A stretch of 64,000 bases of DNA from Tateyamaria omphalii (GCF_014651375.1 NZ_BMWT01000007.1:62001-126000); one strand, 5' to 3'; numbered from the stretch's first letter, positions 33,712 through 42,606 are shown. Notes: generated by a model not told the origin, from the letters alone. Numbers and translations: made by a program.

Positions 33712-34743
33712 TTATTTCGTGCTGTCGCGGAACGTCAGATTGACCGGTACAGGGACCAAGGATCGACTCATCGGCGTATCGTCAGAAAGCAGCTGGCCGA
33801 TCAATTTCCCAGTCTCGCGTCCAATAATCTTGGGGTCCACTGAAACCGTTGTGATCGTGGGTGTTGCAAAGCGGGATACTTCGAAATCACCAAAGCCTGC
33901 GATGCCGATGTCATCGGGCACAGACTTACCCAGTTTTGGCAAAACGGACAGCACACCAAATGCCGGCGCGTCGGATACGCAGAATACACAATCCGTGTCC
34001 GGAAACTCGTCCAACAAACGTGCCGCCGCCGCCGCGCCGTCTTCGATAGATAGAGGTGGCTTGCCAATCTTCAGCGCGCGATCCGTGGGCAGGCAGGCTT
34101 CCTTCATCGCGTCGAGATACCCCTTGCGCCGCGCGGCGCCTCGGGTCCAGTCATCATCGGCTTCACCGACGAAGGCGATGTTGCGATAGCCCCGGTCGAT
34201 CAACGCCCGTGTCATATCTGCTGCTGCCTGCCGGTTGGAAAAACCGATGGTGTGGCCGATGGGGTTGTCGGGCCTTTCCCACAGCTCGATCACTGGGACA
34301 TGCGCGTCGCTTAGCAGTGCGATGGTCCGGTCTGAATGGCCGTCATAGGACAGAACAATCGCCTCGGGTCGACGTTTGAGCATGTCTTCGACCAGTTGTT
34401 CCTCACGCTCCGGAGAATAGTCGGTGTGCCCAAGCAAGATCTGCTGTCCAATGCCCTCCAACTCTTCAGTGAGCGCTTGCACCGTTTCTGCAAAGTGTAG
34501 GTTGTTCAAAGAAGGCACAAGCACGGCGACAAAGCCGGAGCGCTTGGTGGTAAGACTGCCGGCCATCTGGTCAGGCACGTAGTTCATTTCACGCACGAAT
34601 TTGAGAATGCGGTCGCGTGTCTCTTTGGAAACAGGACTGTCCTTTTTCAATGCCCTGCTGACCGTCATCCGCGAAACGCCCGCGGCACGCGCCACGTCAC
34701 GCATCGTAACAGGACCAGTTGTTTTGGAGTGTGATTGGGACAT
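33712..34743 (-). CDS. LacI family transcriptional regulator of the sugar ABC operon
   Basis: A 343-residue LacI-family protein. I chose the ATG at 34743 because the longer frame begins with TTG and would cover the operator at 34755. The helix-turn-helix is VTMRDVARAAGVSRMTVSRA followed by LKKDSPVSKETRDRI, and the effector domain contains GFVAVLVPSLNNLHFAETVQ and CVFCVSDAPAFGVLSVLPKL. It is similar to the regulator at 13412-14416 in both domains, so the two are paralogues. It lies directly upstream of the operon it probably controls, in the same orientation, and may repress itself. Confidence 0.9.
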   Translation of the reverse strand: MSQSHSKTTGPVTMRDVARAAGVSRMTVSRALKKDSPVSKETRDRILKFVREMNYVPDQMAGSLTTKRSGFVAVLVPSLNNLHFAETVQALTEELEGIGQQILLGHTDYSPEREEQLVEDMLKRRPEAIVLSYDGHSDRTIALLSDAHVPVIELWERPDNPIGHTIGFSNRQAAADMTRALIDRGYRNIAFVGEADDDWTRGAARRKGYLDAMKEACLPTDRALKIGKPPLSIEDGAAAAARLLDEFPDTDCVFCVSDAPAFGVLSVLPKLGKSVPDDIGIAGFGDFEVSRFATPTITTVSVDPKIIGRETGKLIGQLLSDDTPMSRSLVPVPVNLTFRDSTK

Positions 34744-34754
34744 GCCGTGCAGGG

Positions 34755-34768
34755 TGTTCGCGGTAACA
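34755..34768. promoter_or_regulatory. candidate autoregulatory LacI operator
   Basis: TGTTCGCGGTAACA resembles the operators at 33631-33666, with one well-conserved half (CGGTAACA). It lies 11 bp upstream of the ATG of the LacI gene, where binding would block its own expression. Confidence 0.45.
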
Positions 34769-34792
34769 TGCGGCGTCAAGGTGGTATTTCAG

Positions 34793-34812
34793 CAGAATGC
34801 GTATGCATTCTG
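34793..34812. repeat. perfect 8-bp inverted repeat between LacI and dioxygenase genes
   Basis: CAGAATGC and GCATTCTG flank a 4-base centre GTAT. It lies 25 bp after the stop of the dioxygenase operon and upstream of the LacI gene, so it could be a weak terminator (no T-run) or a regulator site. Confidence 0.5.
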
Positions 34813-34837
34813 TGCATCCATCCCACGCTCTGCAGTT

Positions 34838-35668
34838 TTACTCGCGGGGCAACCCGCGCGCGTTCTTTGAAACAACCCGTGTTGCCGCCGCGAGTATGCG
34901 GCGATGTCGTGCAAGCGCGTCTGGCGCCATACTTGCTTCCGGTCGAACTTCCTTGTGCGCTGTGCCGTGATTCTCGCCGCAAACAAGAGTTGCGTACATT
35001 TTGTCATCTCCGATCTGATGAACATGGCCGGGAATGTAACGGATCGCGAAACCCACGCGGCGCAAGCTGTCCGAAGAATTGGTATGAGAGCCGTGCACAA
35101 GGAGAGCATGATGCATAGACATCTCGCCCGGCGCCAGCGGGCAGCTGAGCCGATCATTTAGGTCGTAGTCCAAGGCAACTTCTTCGCCGAAGGGCAGCAT
35201 ACTGGACCCTGAATCGCGAATGACGTGTTGAATGGTCGTTCGATGCGTTCCGGGCACGACCTGCAAGCAACCCGTTTCTTCGGTGCTTGGTGTCAACGCA
35301 AGCCAGACGGTCAGACCGGCGTGTTCGCTTAACCCCCAGACCGTGCTGTCTTGATGCAGCGGAACGTGGTCTGATGATCCGGGATCTTTCGAGAAAAAGC
35401 TGGACCCCCAACACAGGACGTCAGGCCCAAGTACTGCGCGCACAGGGTCGACGATACGCGGATCATGGACAAGATCCCACAGGAAGGGCAGCAGAAGATG
35501 CGCCTTTGCGTTCAGTACAGCTGGGAGGCGACCTCCGCAGCTTTGCTCGGCCAAGAGCAACTGATCGTAAAGGTCTGCGGCTTCATTTTCGGACATGACC
35601 GAAACAGGAGAGACATACCCATTGCAAGCAAAGTCCTCCGACAACTTATTTGCGTTTGTCAAAGTCAC
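34838..35668 (-). CDS. phytanoyl-CoA dioxygenase (PhyH) family protein, copy 1
   Basis: A 276-residue Fe(II)/2-oxoglutarate dioxygenase. The iron triad is visible as His105 and Asp107 (HVPLHQDSTVWG) and His192 (ALLVHGSHTN), with Arg203 eleven residues later to bind 2-oxoglutarate, as in human PhyH. Because the aspartate is kept, it should be a hydroxylase or desaturase, not a halogenase. The start is a GTG overlapping the stop of copy 2 (GTGA); a TTG two codons later has better spacing from AAGGAGG. It is a paralogue of the next gene and the last of a three-gene operon with the pyruvyltransferase-like gene. The substrate is probably the acyl or sugar part of the cluster product. Confidence 0.85.
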   Translation of the reverse strand: MTLTNANKLSEDFACNGYVSPVSVMSENEAADLYDQLLLAEQSCGGRLPAVLNAKAHLLLPFLWDLVHDPRIVDPVRAVLGPDVLCWGSSFFSKDPGSSDHVPLHQDSTVWGLSEHAGLTVWLALTPSTEETGCLQVVPGTHRTTIQHVIRDSGSSMLPFGEEVALDYDLNDRLSCPLAPGEMSMHHALLVHGSHTNSSDSLRRVGFAIRYIPGHVHQIGDDKMYATLVCGENHGTAHKEVRPEASMAPDALARHRRILAAATRVVSKNARGLPRE

Positions 35669-36483
35669 GCCTCCTTATCTGCAGACTTCAAGTGGGCTTC
35701 TTTCTCTCGCTTGATCACGGAGGCGAATTTGCGCGTGCGGGCTGCGTGTTGCGCGAGGCCCTGACCAGATAGGCCGGTAAAGTCCTCGAGTTCCATATCG
35801 GAGCGGTTTTGCCCGCTCACGAGCGTAACTGATCCACCGGATTGGTACGCTGTTGCCGAGAAATACCTGATTGCAAAGCCGACGCGTTCATGGCCTGCAC
35901 GGTTGGGATCTGAGCCATGCAGTACAAATGGATGGTGAAGTGACATCTGTCCGGGCTGCAGTTCCATAGCGACAGCATTTTCAAGAGACGGCAGTTCCTC
36001 GACCTCTTCCCGAGCCCCGAGCATATTGTTCGGATCGTTTGGCGCACGGTGTTGTATTTGCGATCCGTGACTGCCGGGCAGCACCTGTACGCACCCGGAC
36101 AGGCGTGTCGAAGGTGTCAGTGCAAGCCATGCCGTTGCGCCCGCTGGGCGGTCCATACCCCAGAACGTTGCATCCTGATGCCAAGCCACATAGGCATCAC
36201 TGCCGGGCTCTTTTTCAATGGTGCTGGACCCGATGCAAAAAATATCTTCACCCAAAATGGTCTTGAGCGGCGCAAGTACATGCGGGTGCCGAACGAGATC
36301 CCAAAGCTCTGGAATAAGAAGATGCGGTTTGATCCGGGTCAATGGATTGAGCTTTTTTCCGTCTGGTCGAATTGCGCCCATCACAGACGCGACTTCGTCT
36401 GCATTCAAAACGTTGATCGGACATGCATACCCATCCGCAGCAAATCGCGTTTTCAGTTCCAGCGGGTCAAACTCTTGAGCCAT
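35665..36483 (-). CDS. phytanoyl-CoA dioxygenase (PhyH) family protein, copy 2
   Basis: A 272-residue Fe(II)/2-oxoglutarate dioxygenase paralogous to the gene downstream. The ligands are His102 and Asp104 (YVAWHQDATFWGM), His189 (HPFVLHGSDPN) and Arg200 (ERVGFAIRYFSA context). Shared segments with copy 1 include the HLLxPxLWDLV region, WLALTPST, GSH/GTH and VGFAIRY, so the pair arose by tandem duplication. The ATG follows the pyruvyltransferase-like stop without a gap. Two copies suggest two different oxidation positions on the same product. Confidence 0.85.
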   Translation of the reverse strand: MAQEFDPLELKTRFAADGYACPINVLNADEVASVMGAIRPDGKKLNPLTRIKPHLLIPELWDLVRHPHVLAPLKTILGEDIFCIGSSTIEKEPGSDAYVAWHQDATFWGMDRPAGATAWLALTPSTRLSGCVQVLPGSHGSQIQHRAPNDPNNMLGAREEVEELPSLENAVAMELQPGQMSLHHPFVLHGSDPNRAGHERVGFAIRYFSATAYQSGGSVTLVSGQNRSDMELEDFTGLSGQGLAQHAARTRKFASVIKREKEAHLKSADKEA

Positions 36484-37764
36484 TCAGATCGGGTCCTTGC
36501 CTCTAACATCATCTCCTCGTGCGGCGGCGTCCAGATCGCTGGCACGGGTAAAGGGCATGCACGGCCACGCCACACCAGCATGTTGGCAGCCGCTGGCAAA
36601 ACAGGCGCGCATGTATTGCATTCGCGCGGCGCGTTTTGCGTCAGAGCCGCGCTGAAAAGACTGTGCAATGGCTGTCCAATGGGCATCAAGCGTTTCGCGT
36701 ACGGAAGACGGCAAGGCCGGTGGTGTCTTAGCCGCAATTAGCCGTTCAAGACCGTCATCCCAGTTTTTGGCCAGATCGACCTCGCGCTGCACGTGCCCGA
36801 TGAAGCCGCGGAATTTCTGGTAACTTGGACGGCCAACAAGAACAGCCGGGCGCCCATAGGCATAGGCGGTGATATAGCCATGGAGCGAGGACCCAACATA
36901 TGCTTCGGCGTTGGCAAGAAGCGCTGCAATCTGCTGCAAGGAGTCCGGCGCGCTGAGTGAGACAGATGGAACCGTGACAGTATCGTGAAGTGCATCGGCA
37001 ATGGCATCGTCATTATGTGCCGAACCCAATCCCAGAAACACGGGTGTCAGTTTGTTTGCTTTGCATACCGTCTCGAATTTGCGGGCGAGATTGGGCAGTG
37101 ACATGTCTGAAAATGATCTGCCCCGTGCATGCACCGCCAGGACCTTTTGATCTGAACGGATTCCGAACTTTTCCCGCAATTGTGTGTAAGCCCGCTCAAG
37201 CCTTTTTGCGGGCCATAACTGTGGAAGATCGACAAGTGTATCGGGGACGATCTGGGCAATTTCTGCAGCTGGCCCCAAAGCCTTTTGAGATCCCCGGTCA
37301 CGCACGCTGACATAATCTGAGGCGTTCAGGAGCAAGGGCGCCAGATCGCCAGCGATTCTGCCCAAGGGATGCGGAGCACCGGGTGCATTCCAGGCGATCG
37401 GAACATCGTGCGCGGCAGCGAGCATTCCCGCGCCCAACCAGTTGCCAGCGCCCACCCATGCGCCGGTGTCACCACCACGATACTCCCGAAGAATATCCAG
37501 CCGATGGGTGTGCAAAATGTAACCACCTCCGATCAAAACCCCAGCCATCGGTTCTGAGCAAGCGAAGGCGTCGGGGAGTGAAAGTGATGATGCTGCATCT
37601 TGCAGACAGGGCGTGACACCCGTTGCCGAGACTGGGGCAATTTTGAAGCCAAAGGGTGCCAGTTTGGTCTGCGCCAGGAGTGGAAAAAGCAAATCACCGA
37701 AATTGTGCATGTCAAACATGCCCGTCATCAAAACCGAGCGTTCACTTTCTTCAGGTTCATGCAT
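36484..37764 (-). CDS. polysaccharide pyruvyl transferase family protein
   Basis: A 426-residue protein matching the polysaccharide pyruvyl transferase family: N-terminal TGMFDMHNFGDLLFPLLAQ (NFGD motif), central YVSVRDRGSQKALG, and the conserved EAYVGSSLHGYITAYAYGRP (SSxxHG) near the C-terminus. Members add pyruvate ketals to sugars of capsules and exopolysaccharides, using phosphoenolpyruvate; some relatives act as other glycan-modifying enzymes. A C-terminal extension rich in Cys (RACFASGCQHAGVAWPC) is unusual. SD AAGGGAAG precedes the ATG. It heads the operon with the two dioxygenases and is divergent from the acyl/polyketide operon. Confidence 0.82.
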   Translation of the reverse strand: MHEPEESERSVLMTGMFDMHNFGDLLFPLLAQTKLAPFGFKIAPVSATGVTPCLQDAASSLSLPDAFACSEPMAGVLIGGGYILHTHRLDILREYRGGDTGAWVGAGNWLGAGMLAAAHDVPIAWNAPGAPHPLGRIAGDLAPLLLNASDYVSVRDRGSQKALGPAAEIAQIVPDTLVDLPQLWPAKRLERAYTQLREKFGIRSDQKVLAVHARGRSFSDMSLPNLARKFETVCKANKLTPVFLGLGSAHNDDAIADALHDTVTVPSVSLSAPDSLQQIAALLANAEAYVGSSLHGYITAYAYGRPAVLVGRPSYQKFRGFIGHVQREVDLAKNWDDGLERLIAAKTPPALPSSVRETLDAHWTAIAQSFQRGSDAKRAARMQYMRACFASGCQHAGVAWPCMPFTRASDLDAAARGDDVRGKDPI

Positions 37765-37911
37765 ATCAGCTTCCCTTCTCTGGAACGCTTTGGCATGGTC
37801 TCAACCAGAAGTTCAACGTGTCTGAACAATTTGGGTGCATTCAATTCTGAGCGAGCATATTGCAGTGGCAGAACTGCCGCGATTTTTGAGATCTTTCAAA
37901 GGAACGTATTG

Positions 37912-38682
37912 ATGTCCGCAATGCAGGATGCTGACGCCGAGCGATATCCAAATCTTCACCCTGACGCGTATGACCTGGCCATTCTGCATCCTCAGTATCG
38001 CAAGATGATGGGTGGGAATTTTTACAACTTCGGGCTTTGGTCTGAAGCCTCCGACACGCCGGAAATCGCGAGTGCCCGCTTGACGCAGGCCGCCATCGAC
38101 CTGGACAGAGAAACAGAGTCTGCCCGAACGGTTCTTGATGTTGGTTGCGGGTTGGGTGCCGGGTCTGCGCAGATTGCCGACGTGTACTGCCACGCAAAAG
38201 TGTGTGGTATCAATTATTCGCCGAGACAAATCGCCAGGGCTGAAACAACTTACCGAAAAGAGAACTTGAGCTTTCAGTGCGCTGACGCGGTTGCACTTCC
38301 GTTCCCAGACGGCTCGGTGGACAGAGTCTTCTGTATTGAAGCGGCCATGCATTTCCAAACGCGGGTGGACTTTCTCGATGAGGTCTGGCGCACTTTGCGC
38401 CCCGGTGGCCAACTTTACGCTGCCGATATTCTATGCACTAAAGCGAACGATATCATTCCCGCCGAAAACGTTGTTCCCGACGGTGCATCTTATGCTGCGA
38501 AATGTCGGTCGGCAGGGTTTGAGGTTTTGGTTCTGGACACAATCACCGACCGTACGGTCGGACCATTTGCCGCCCATCTGAAGCGTTCAGGAAGGGGGCC
38601 AATCGCACGTTTCATCAAAGACATGACGCAAGAGTATATCCTTGTTGCACTTCGGAAAGAGGCGAAGACGAATGGCGGTTGA
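37912..38682 (+). CDS. class I SAM-dependent methyltransferase
   Basis: A 256-residue methyltransferase from the ATG at 37912 (SD AAAGGAA). Motif I is VLDVGCGLGAGSAQIADVY, then CGINYSPRQIARAE, motif II DGSVDRVFCIEAAMHF and motif III EVWRTLRPGGQLYAADI. The start HPQYRKMMGGNFYNFGLWSE resembles small-molecule O- or N-methyltransferases of natural-product pathways. It is the first gene of the acyl/polyketide operon and overlaps the FAAL start by 11 bp. The target atom is unknown; a hydroxyl created by the dioxygenases or P450 is plausible. Confidence 0.88.
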   Translation: MSAMQDADAERYPNLHPDAYDLAILHPQYRKMMGGNFYNFGLWSEASDTPEIASARLTQAAIDLDRETESARTVLDVGCGLGAGSAQIADVYCHAKVCGINYSPRQIARAETTYRKENLSFQCADAVALPFPDGSVDRVFCIEAAMHFQTRVDFLDEVWRTLRPGGQLYAADILCTKANDIIPAENVVPDGASYAAKCRSAGFEVLVLDTITDRTVGPFAAHLKRSGRGPIARFIKDMTQEYILVALRKEAKTNGG

Positions 38683-40699
38683 TCCGGCTCCAATTGTTGA
38701 AGCCGATGAAGGTTTGTTGCGTCAGTCCGTTCACAACTGCGCTGTTGCCTCCCGGGCGGATACGCTCACTGCTCGCCTGGCGTGTTACGCGGCTGAAATG
38801 CCGGATGTTTTAGCTTACCGATTTTTATCACCCGACGCGCCCGACACTGTCCTGACCTACGGTGGATTGTATGCCAAGGCGGCAGATCTTGCCCATCGCC
38901 TGAGAGATGCTGGTGCATTGCCTGGACAGCCTGTTGCTCTGGTAATTGAGCCGTCTTTGGACTTTGTAGTTGCGTTTTTCGCCTGCCTTATGGGAGGACA
39001 CCCGGCAGTTCCGCTGCCTCGTCCCCGGACTGATGCGGCGCGTGAAAGGCTTGCTCAGGCTCTGTCACATGTCACCCCAGCGATTACTTTGACGACAGAG
39101 ACAACAGAACCGGCCCTGGGTGACTTGGCGTCTGGAAAGCGTCTTCTGGTGGATAGGTTTTCCGATCCGGCCAAGACTGACCCATTGCCGGAACATCAGC
39201 AGGACATCGCCCTCTTACAATTTACATCGGGCTCGACCGGGACGCCAAAAGCGGTGGCAGTCACGCATGCCAATCTTGCCGCAATGCGTGACACGCTTGA
39301 CGTGACACTGCCGCAAGGCCAGCCCTTTACAACGCTGTCATGGCTGCCTCTTGAACATGACATGGGTCTGATCGGTGGCATGCTGCAGACATTCTGGAGC
39401 GGGAACCTTGTCTTGCTCATGGCGCCGGAAGCTTTCATGGCGCGCCCGGCGCGGTGGTTGCGCGCCATTTCCGACAATCGCGTCGATGTAACGGTCGCGA
39501 CGAATTCTGCGTACCAACGCGCAGTTGATCTGACGCCGGAAAAAGCCCGCTCCGATTTGGACCTGTCATGTCTGAAGGTTGCCTTTAGCGGGGCAGAACC
39601 TCTCAGAGCTGAAACCGTGGACTCATTTTGCTCTGCGTTTGCACCCTATGGATTTCGTCGCACCGCGTTCGCGCCCTGCTACGGTCTTGCAGAAGCCACT
39701 TTGCTTGTTGCAGGTGAAGCGCCCGGGTCTGCGCCACATTTGCTGCCCGCGGCGCCGTCCTCACTGGCACTTGGCCGTGTCGAAACAACGGATCAAGGTG
39801 CGACAAGCCTCGTTTCGTCCGGTGTCGTTGCGACGAATGTTGATCTGAAAATCGTCGATCCTGATCGGTTGGAAATTTTGTCAGAACGGCGCATCGGAGA
39901 GATTTGGCTTGCAGGTCCACCTGTGGCCAGTGGGTATTTTCGCAATCCTGAGGCAACGCGGAAAACCTTTCAGGCACAAGTTCAGGGGGAGAGTTCAACG
40001 TATTTGCGCACCGGCGATCTAGGTTTTCTGGATTGCGGGCGTTTGTATGTCACCGGTCGAGTAGAGACACGGATCATCAAATACGGGCGTACCTATCATT
40101 CGGCCGATCTTGAGCGGGCCGGGCGTCACGCGCATGACACTCTGAGACCGGATCGTGTCGCCATATTCCAAGATGCCGAAGACGGTGCCATCTTTGCGAT
40201 ATGTGAGGTCCGAACGCAGGCAGAGGAAGACGCCGCGCGGGCGCTTTGGGCGGCGATCTTGCGGGAAACAAGGGTTGCTATTGACCAGGTGCAGCTTGTA
40301 GCGGGCTCTGCTTTGCTATGGACGACCAGCGGGAAATTGCGCCGCAAAGCCACCGCCCGTCGAATAAAAAGCGAACCAGAGCTTTTGAGGATGGAGTGGC
40401 GTCCTCCTGCTGGCGACCGGGCTCTTGATCAAGTGGGCCGCGTGCTCTCCAAAACACCGTTGTCATCTGCAAGATTGGAAGAGGCGCTTTGCCATTGGGT
40501 GGCGGCTCAGGGCGGTGTGGATGTCTCGGAGATTGATCCGGAGTTACCTTGGGCGGATCAGTACATCGACTCGCTGCGCGCGTCCGAGCTTGTATTGCTT
40601 CTTGAGGGCGTGATGTCGGTACCAGTTGACAGTGATTTGCTGTTTGAGTTCGCTTGTCCTAGTGCGCTGGCACCACAACTGGTTCGAATGCAGACATGA
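38672..40699 (+). CDS. fatty acyl-AMP ligase fused to a C-terminal acyl carrier domain
   Basis: A 675-residue two-domain protein. Residues 1-590 are an adenylating enzyme with the P-loop FTSGSTGTPKAVAVTHANL (185-193 core), FAAL-typical WLPLEHDMGLIGGMLQTFW, AFAPCYGLAEATLLVAGE and RTGDLGFLDCGRLYVTGRVE. Residues about 600-675 are a carrier domain with Ser634 in QYIDSLRASELVLL (DSL, phosphopantetheine site). FAALs activate fatty acids as acyl-AMP and pass them to a carrier protein, which primes polyketide or lipopeptide synthesis without CoA. The ATG at 38672 overlaps the methyltransferase gene, and the stop overlaps the ketosynthase start (ATGA), so loading and first condensation are encoded in sequence. 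Confidence 0.92.
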   Translation: MAVDPAPIVEADEGLLRQSVHNCAVASRADTLTARLACYAAEMPDVLAYRFLSPDAPDTVLTYGGLYAKAADLAHRLRDAGALPGQPVALVIEPSLDFVVAFFACLMGGHPAVPLPRPRTDAARERLAQALSHVTPAITLTTETTEPALGDLASGKRLLVDRFSDPAKTDPLPEHQQDIALLQFTSGSTGTPKAVAVTHANLAAMRDTLDVTLPQGQPFTTLSWLPLEHDMGLIGGMLQTFWSGNLVLLMAPEAFMARPARWLRAISDNRVDVTVATNSAYQRAVDLTPEKARSDLDLSCLKVAFSGAEPLRAETVDSFCSAFAPYGFRRTAFAPCYGLAEATLLVAGEAPGSAPHLLPAAPSSLALGRVETTDQGATSLVSSGVVATNVDLKIVDPDRLEILSERRIGEIWLAGPPVASGYFRNPEATRKTFQAQVQGESSTYLRTGDLGFLDCGRLYVTGRVETRIIKYGRTYHSADLERAGRHAHDTLRPDRVAIFQDAEDGAIFAICEVRTQAEEDAARALWAAILRETRVAIDQVQLVAGSALLWTTSGKLRRKATARRIKSEPELLRMEWRPPAGDRALDQVGRVLSKTPLSSARLEEALCHWVAAQGGVDVSEIDPELPWADQYIDSLRASELVLLLEGVMSVPVDSDLLFEFACPSALAPQLVRMQT

Positions 40700-42603
40700 A
40701 AACGGAAACTGCGGTCGCAATTGTTGGTATAGGTCTGCGGCTGCCAGGGGCGGACACGTCCGCTGGGCTGACCAAGATGGTCGCAAACGGCAGCTGTGCG
40801 ATTGACGATGTGCCAGCCGCGCGTTGGCACCATTCGGTCAAAAATGACAATGTGGTTACCGGGCTTGCGCATGATCGTGCAGGGCTTGTTGGGGCCATCG
40901 ATGGTATTGATCGACGCTGTTTTCGGATTTCGGCCAATGAAGCACCGATGATCGATCCCATGCAGCGGTTGTTCCTTGAATCGTCTTGGCATGCCCTTGA
41001 ACACGCGGGATATGCACCCGCGCGGTTGGAGGGTGTCCCTTGCGGCGTTTTTGCAGGCGTCTGTGTGTCCGAATATGCTCTTTTGCAAGCCGCTTCGTGG
41101 GGCGACCATGCAGATAACCCTTATCAGAACACGGGCGCTTCAAACTCGCTTGTTCCGGGTCGCGTTGCGTATTGCCTCGGCCTGACAGGCCCCGTGCAAG
41201 CAATCGACAATGCATGCGCGTCGTCCATGTCAGCCGTCATCGCTGCCGCCGAAGCGCTCGTTCTGGGGCGGTGCGAGATGGCCTTGGCCGGTGGGGTGAA
41301 TGTTCTGCTCAGCAAACGCATTTTCCAGTCGCTGGCTGCCATGCGGACACTTTCGCCTCGTGGAGAGTATCGGCCTTTTGACAGTGAAGCAGACGGATAT
41401 GTCCGAGGCGAGGGCTGCGGTGTCGTTGTCCTCAAGACGCTCGACGCCGCTCTGGAGGATGGCGACAACATTCACGGTGTGCTGAGGGGATGGCACCAAA
41501 GGCATAACGGTCGAACCAACGGGATTCATGCGCCATCATGGCAAGCGCAGAGTGAGGCCATGCGCGCAGCGATGGCTATGGCGGGTGTGACGCCGGTCGA
41601 CATTGGCTATGTCGAAGCACACGGGTCAGCAACGCCTTTGGGCGACATGATCGAAGCCCGTGCAATCCAGGAAGCGTTGGCTTCTGAATGCGACAGACCT
41701 GTTTCGATTGGTTCGGTCAAAGCTGCGATGGGCCATCTGGAAGGCGCCGCGGGCATCGCGGGGATTCTCAAGGCTGTAACTGTGATCAAGGAACGCCATA
41801 TTCCGCCGCAGCCGGGTTTTTGTACCGCGGGTGACAAACTGGCCGCTGCAGCGCCTGATATTCAGATTGCGCGTACAACTCAGCCTTGGCCCAATGACGC
41901 AAATGCGGTCTTGGTGAATTCGTTGGGTTACAATGGCGGTTGTACGCAGATGGTGCTCACTGCCAGTCCAGCGCGACCAAGCGCAGAGCCATCGGAGCTG
42001 ACAGGACTTTTCCTGGTTTCTGCAGCATGTCCCGATGCTTTGCATGCGCGCCTTTCACAACTTCATACACTTCTCATGGACACTGCAGCCAGTATATCGG
42101 TCGGACAATTGGCACAGGCAGTATCTATGCGATGGGATGGCCTCGCCTTTCGTTTTCAGTTCTGGGCCAACACACGCGAAGAGGCTCTGGTGCGGGTGGA
42201 GGCGGAACTTGCAACGCGAGCTACGCCAAAGAGAATTCCGACCAGCCGGGTTCAAGCCATCTTGGACAGCGAGAAGTGGCAGGATGTGATGATGTTATTG
42301 TCGCCAGGTTGGTACGATGCATTGACACCCGAAACGTTGTTCAATTCGTTGGGGATCAAACTTGGCACAGATCCGGCCAACACTGTTTCTCTCGTGCCTT
42401 GTCTAGACGAGACATCGGCGAAGGGTGCAAAACGGGCGGTTTTCGAGGCGATAGGACGTGCTTGGTTGGAAGGAGTTTCCCTAAACTTATCGGCGCTTTG
42501 GCCCAGCCAAGATGTGGACATCGATGTACCCCCCTACCCGTTTCAGCGGACTGAAGCTTGGGCTTTGACGCGCAGCGAACCGCAAGACTTCCAAATGGAC
42601 TGA
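40696..42603 (+). CDS. type I polyketide ketosynthase lacking an acyltransferase, with relic linkers
   Basis: A 635-residue protein. Residues 1-425 are a modular ketosynthase: Cys174 in AIDNACASSMSAV, His309 in VEAHGSATPLGD and His347 in VKAAMGHLEGAAG (usual form KSNIGHLE, so the Ser-Asn pair is replaced by Ala-Ala). From about 435 the sequence matches the KS-to-AT linker (LFLVSAACPDALHARLSQLH), and the C-terminus GRAWLEGVSLNLSALWPSQD then VPPYPFQRTEAW is the usual post-AT linker, but no acyltransferase (no GHSxG) lies between. It should condense the FAAL-loaded acyl chain with a malonyl unit supplied in trans. No KR, DH or TE domain is present. Confidence 0.9.
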   Translation: MKTETAVAIVGIGLRLPGADTSAGLTKMVANGSCAIDDVPAARWHHSVKNDNVVTGLAHDRAGLVGAIDGIDRRCFRISANEAPMIDPMQRLFLESSWHALEHAGYAPARLEGVPCGVFAGVCVSEYALLQAASWGDHADNPYQNTGASNSLVPGRVAYCLGLTGPVQAIDNACASSMSAVIAAAEALVLGRCEMALAGGVNVLLSKRIFQSLAAMRTLSPRGEYRPFDSEADGYVRGEGCGVVVLKTLDAALEDGDNIHGVLRGWHQRHNGRTNGIHAPSWQAQSEAMRAAMAMAGVTPVDIGYVEAHGSATPLGDMIEARAIQEALASECDRPVSIGSVKAAMGHLEGAAGIAGILKAVTVIKERHIPPQPGFCTAGDKLAAAAPDIQIARTTQPWPNDANAVLVNSLGYNGGCTQMVLTASPARPSAEPSELTGLFLVSAACPDALHARLSQLHTLLMDTAASISVGQLAQAVSMRWDGLAFRFQFWANTREEALVRVEAELATRATPKRIPTSRVQAILDSEKWQDVMMLLSPGWYDALTPETLFNSLGIKLGTDPANTVSLVPCLDETSAKGAKRAVFEAIGRAWLEGVSLNLSALWPSQDVDIDVPPYPFQRTEAWALTRSEPQDFQMD

Positions 42604-42606
42604 CCC

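Noticed and set aside
34838-36483. Possibility that the two PhyH proteins are halogenases
   Set aside because: Fe/2OG halogenases replace the aspartate of HxD by alanine or glycine; both copies keep HQD.
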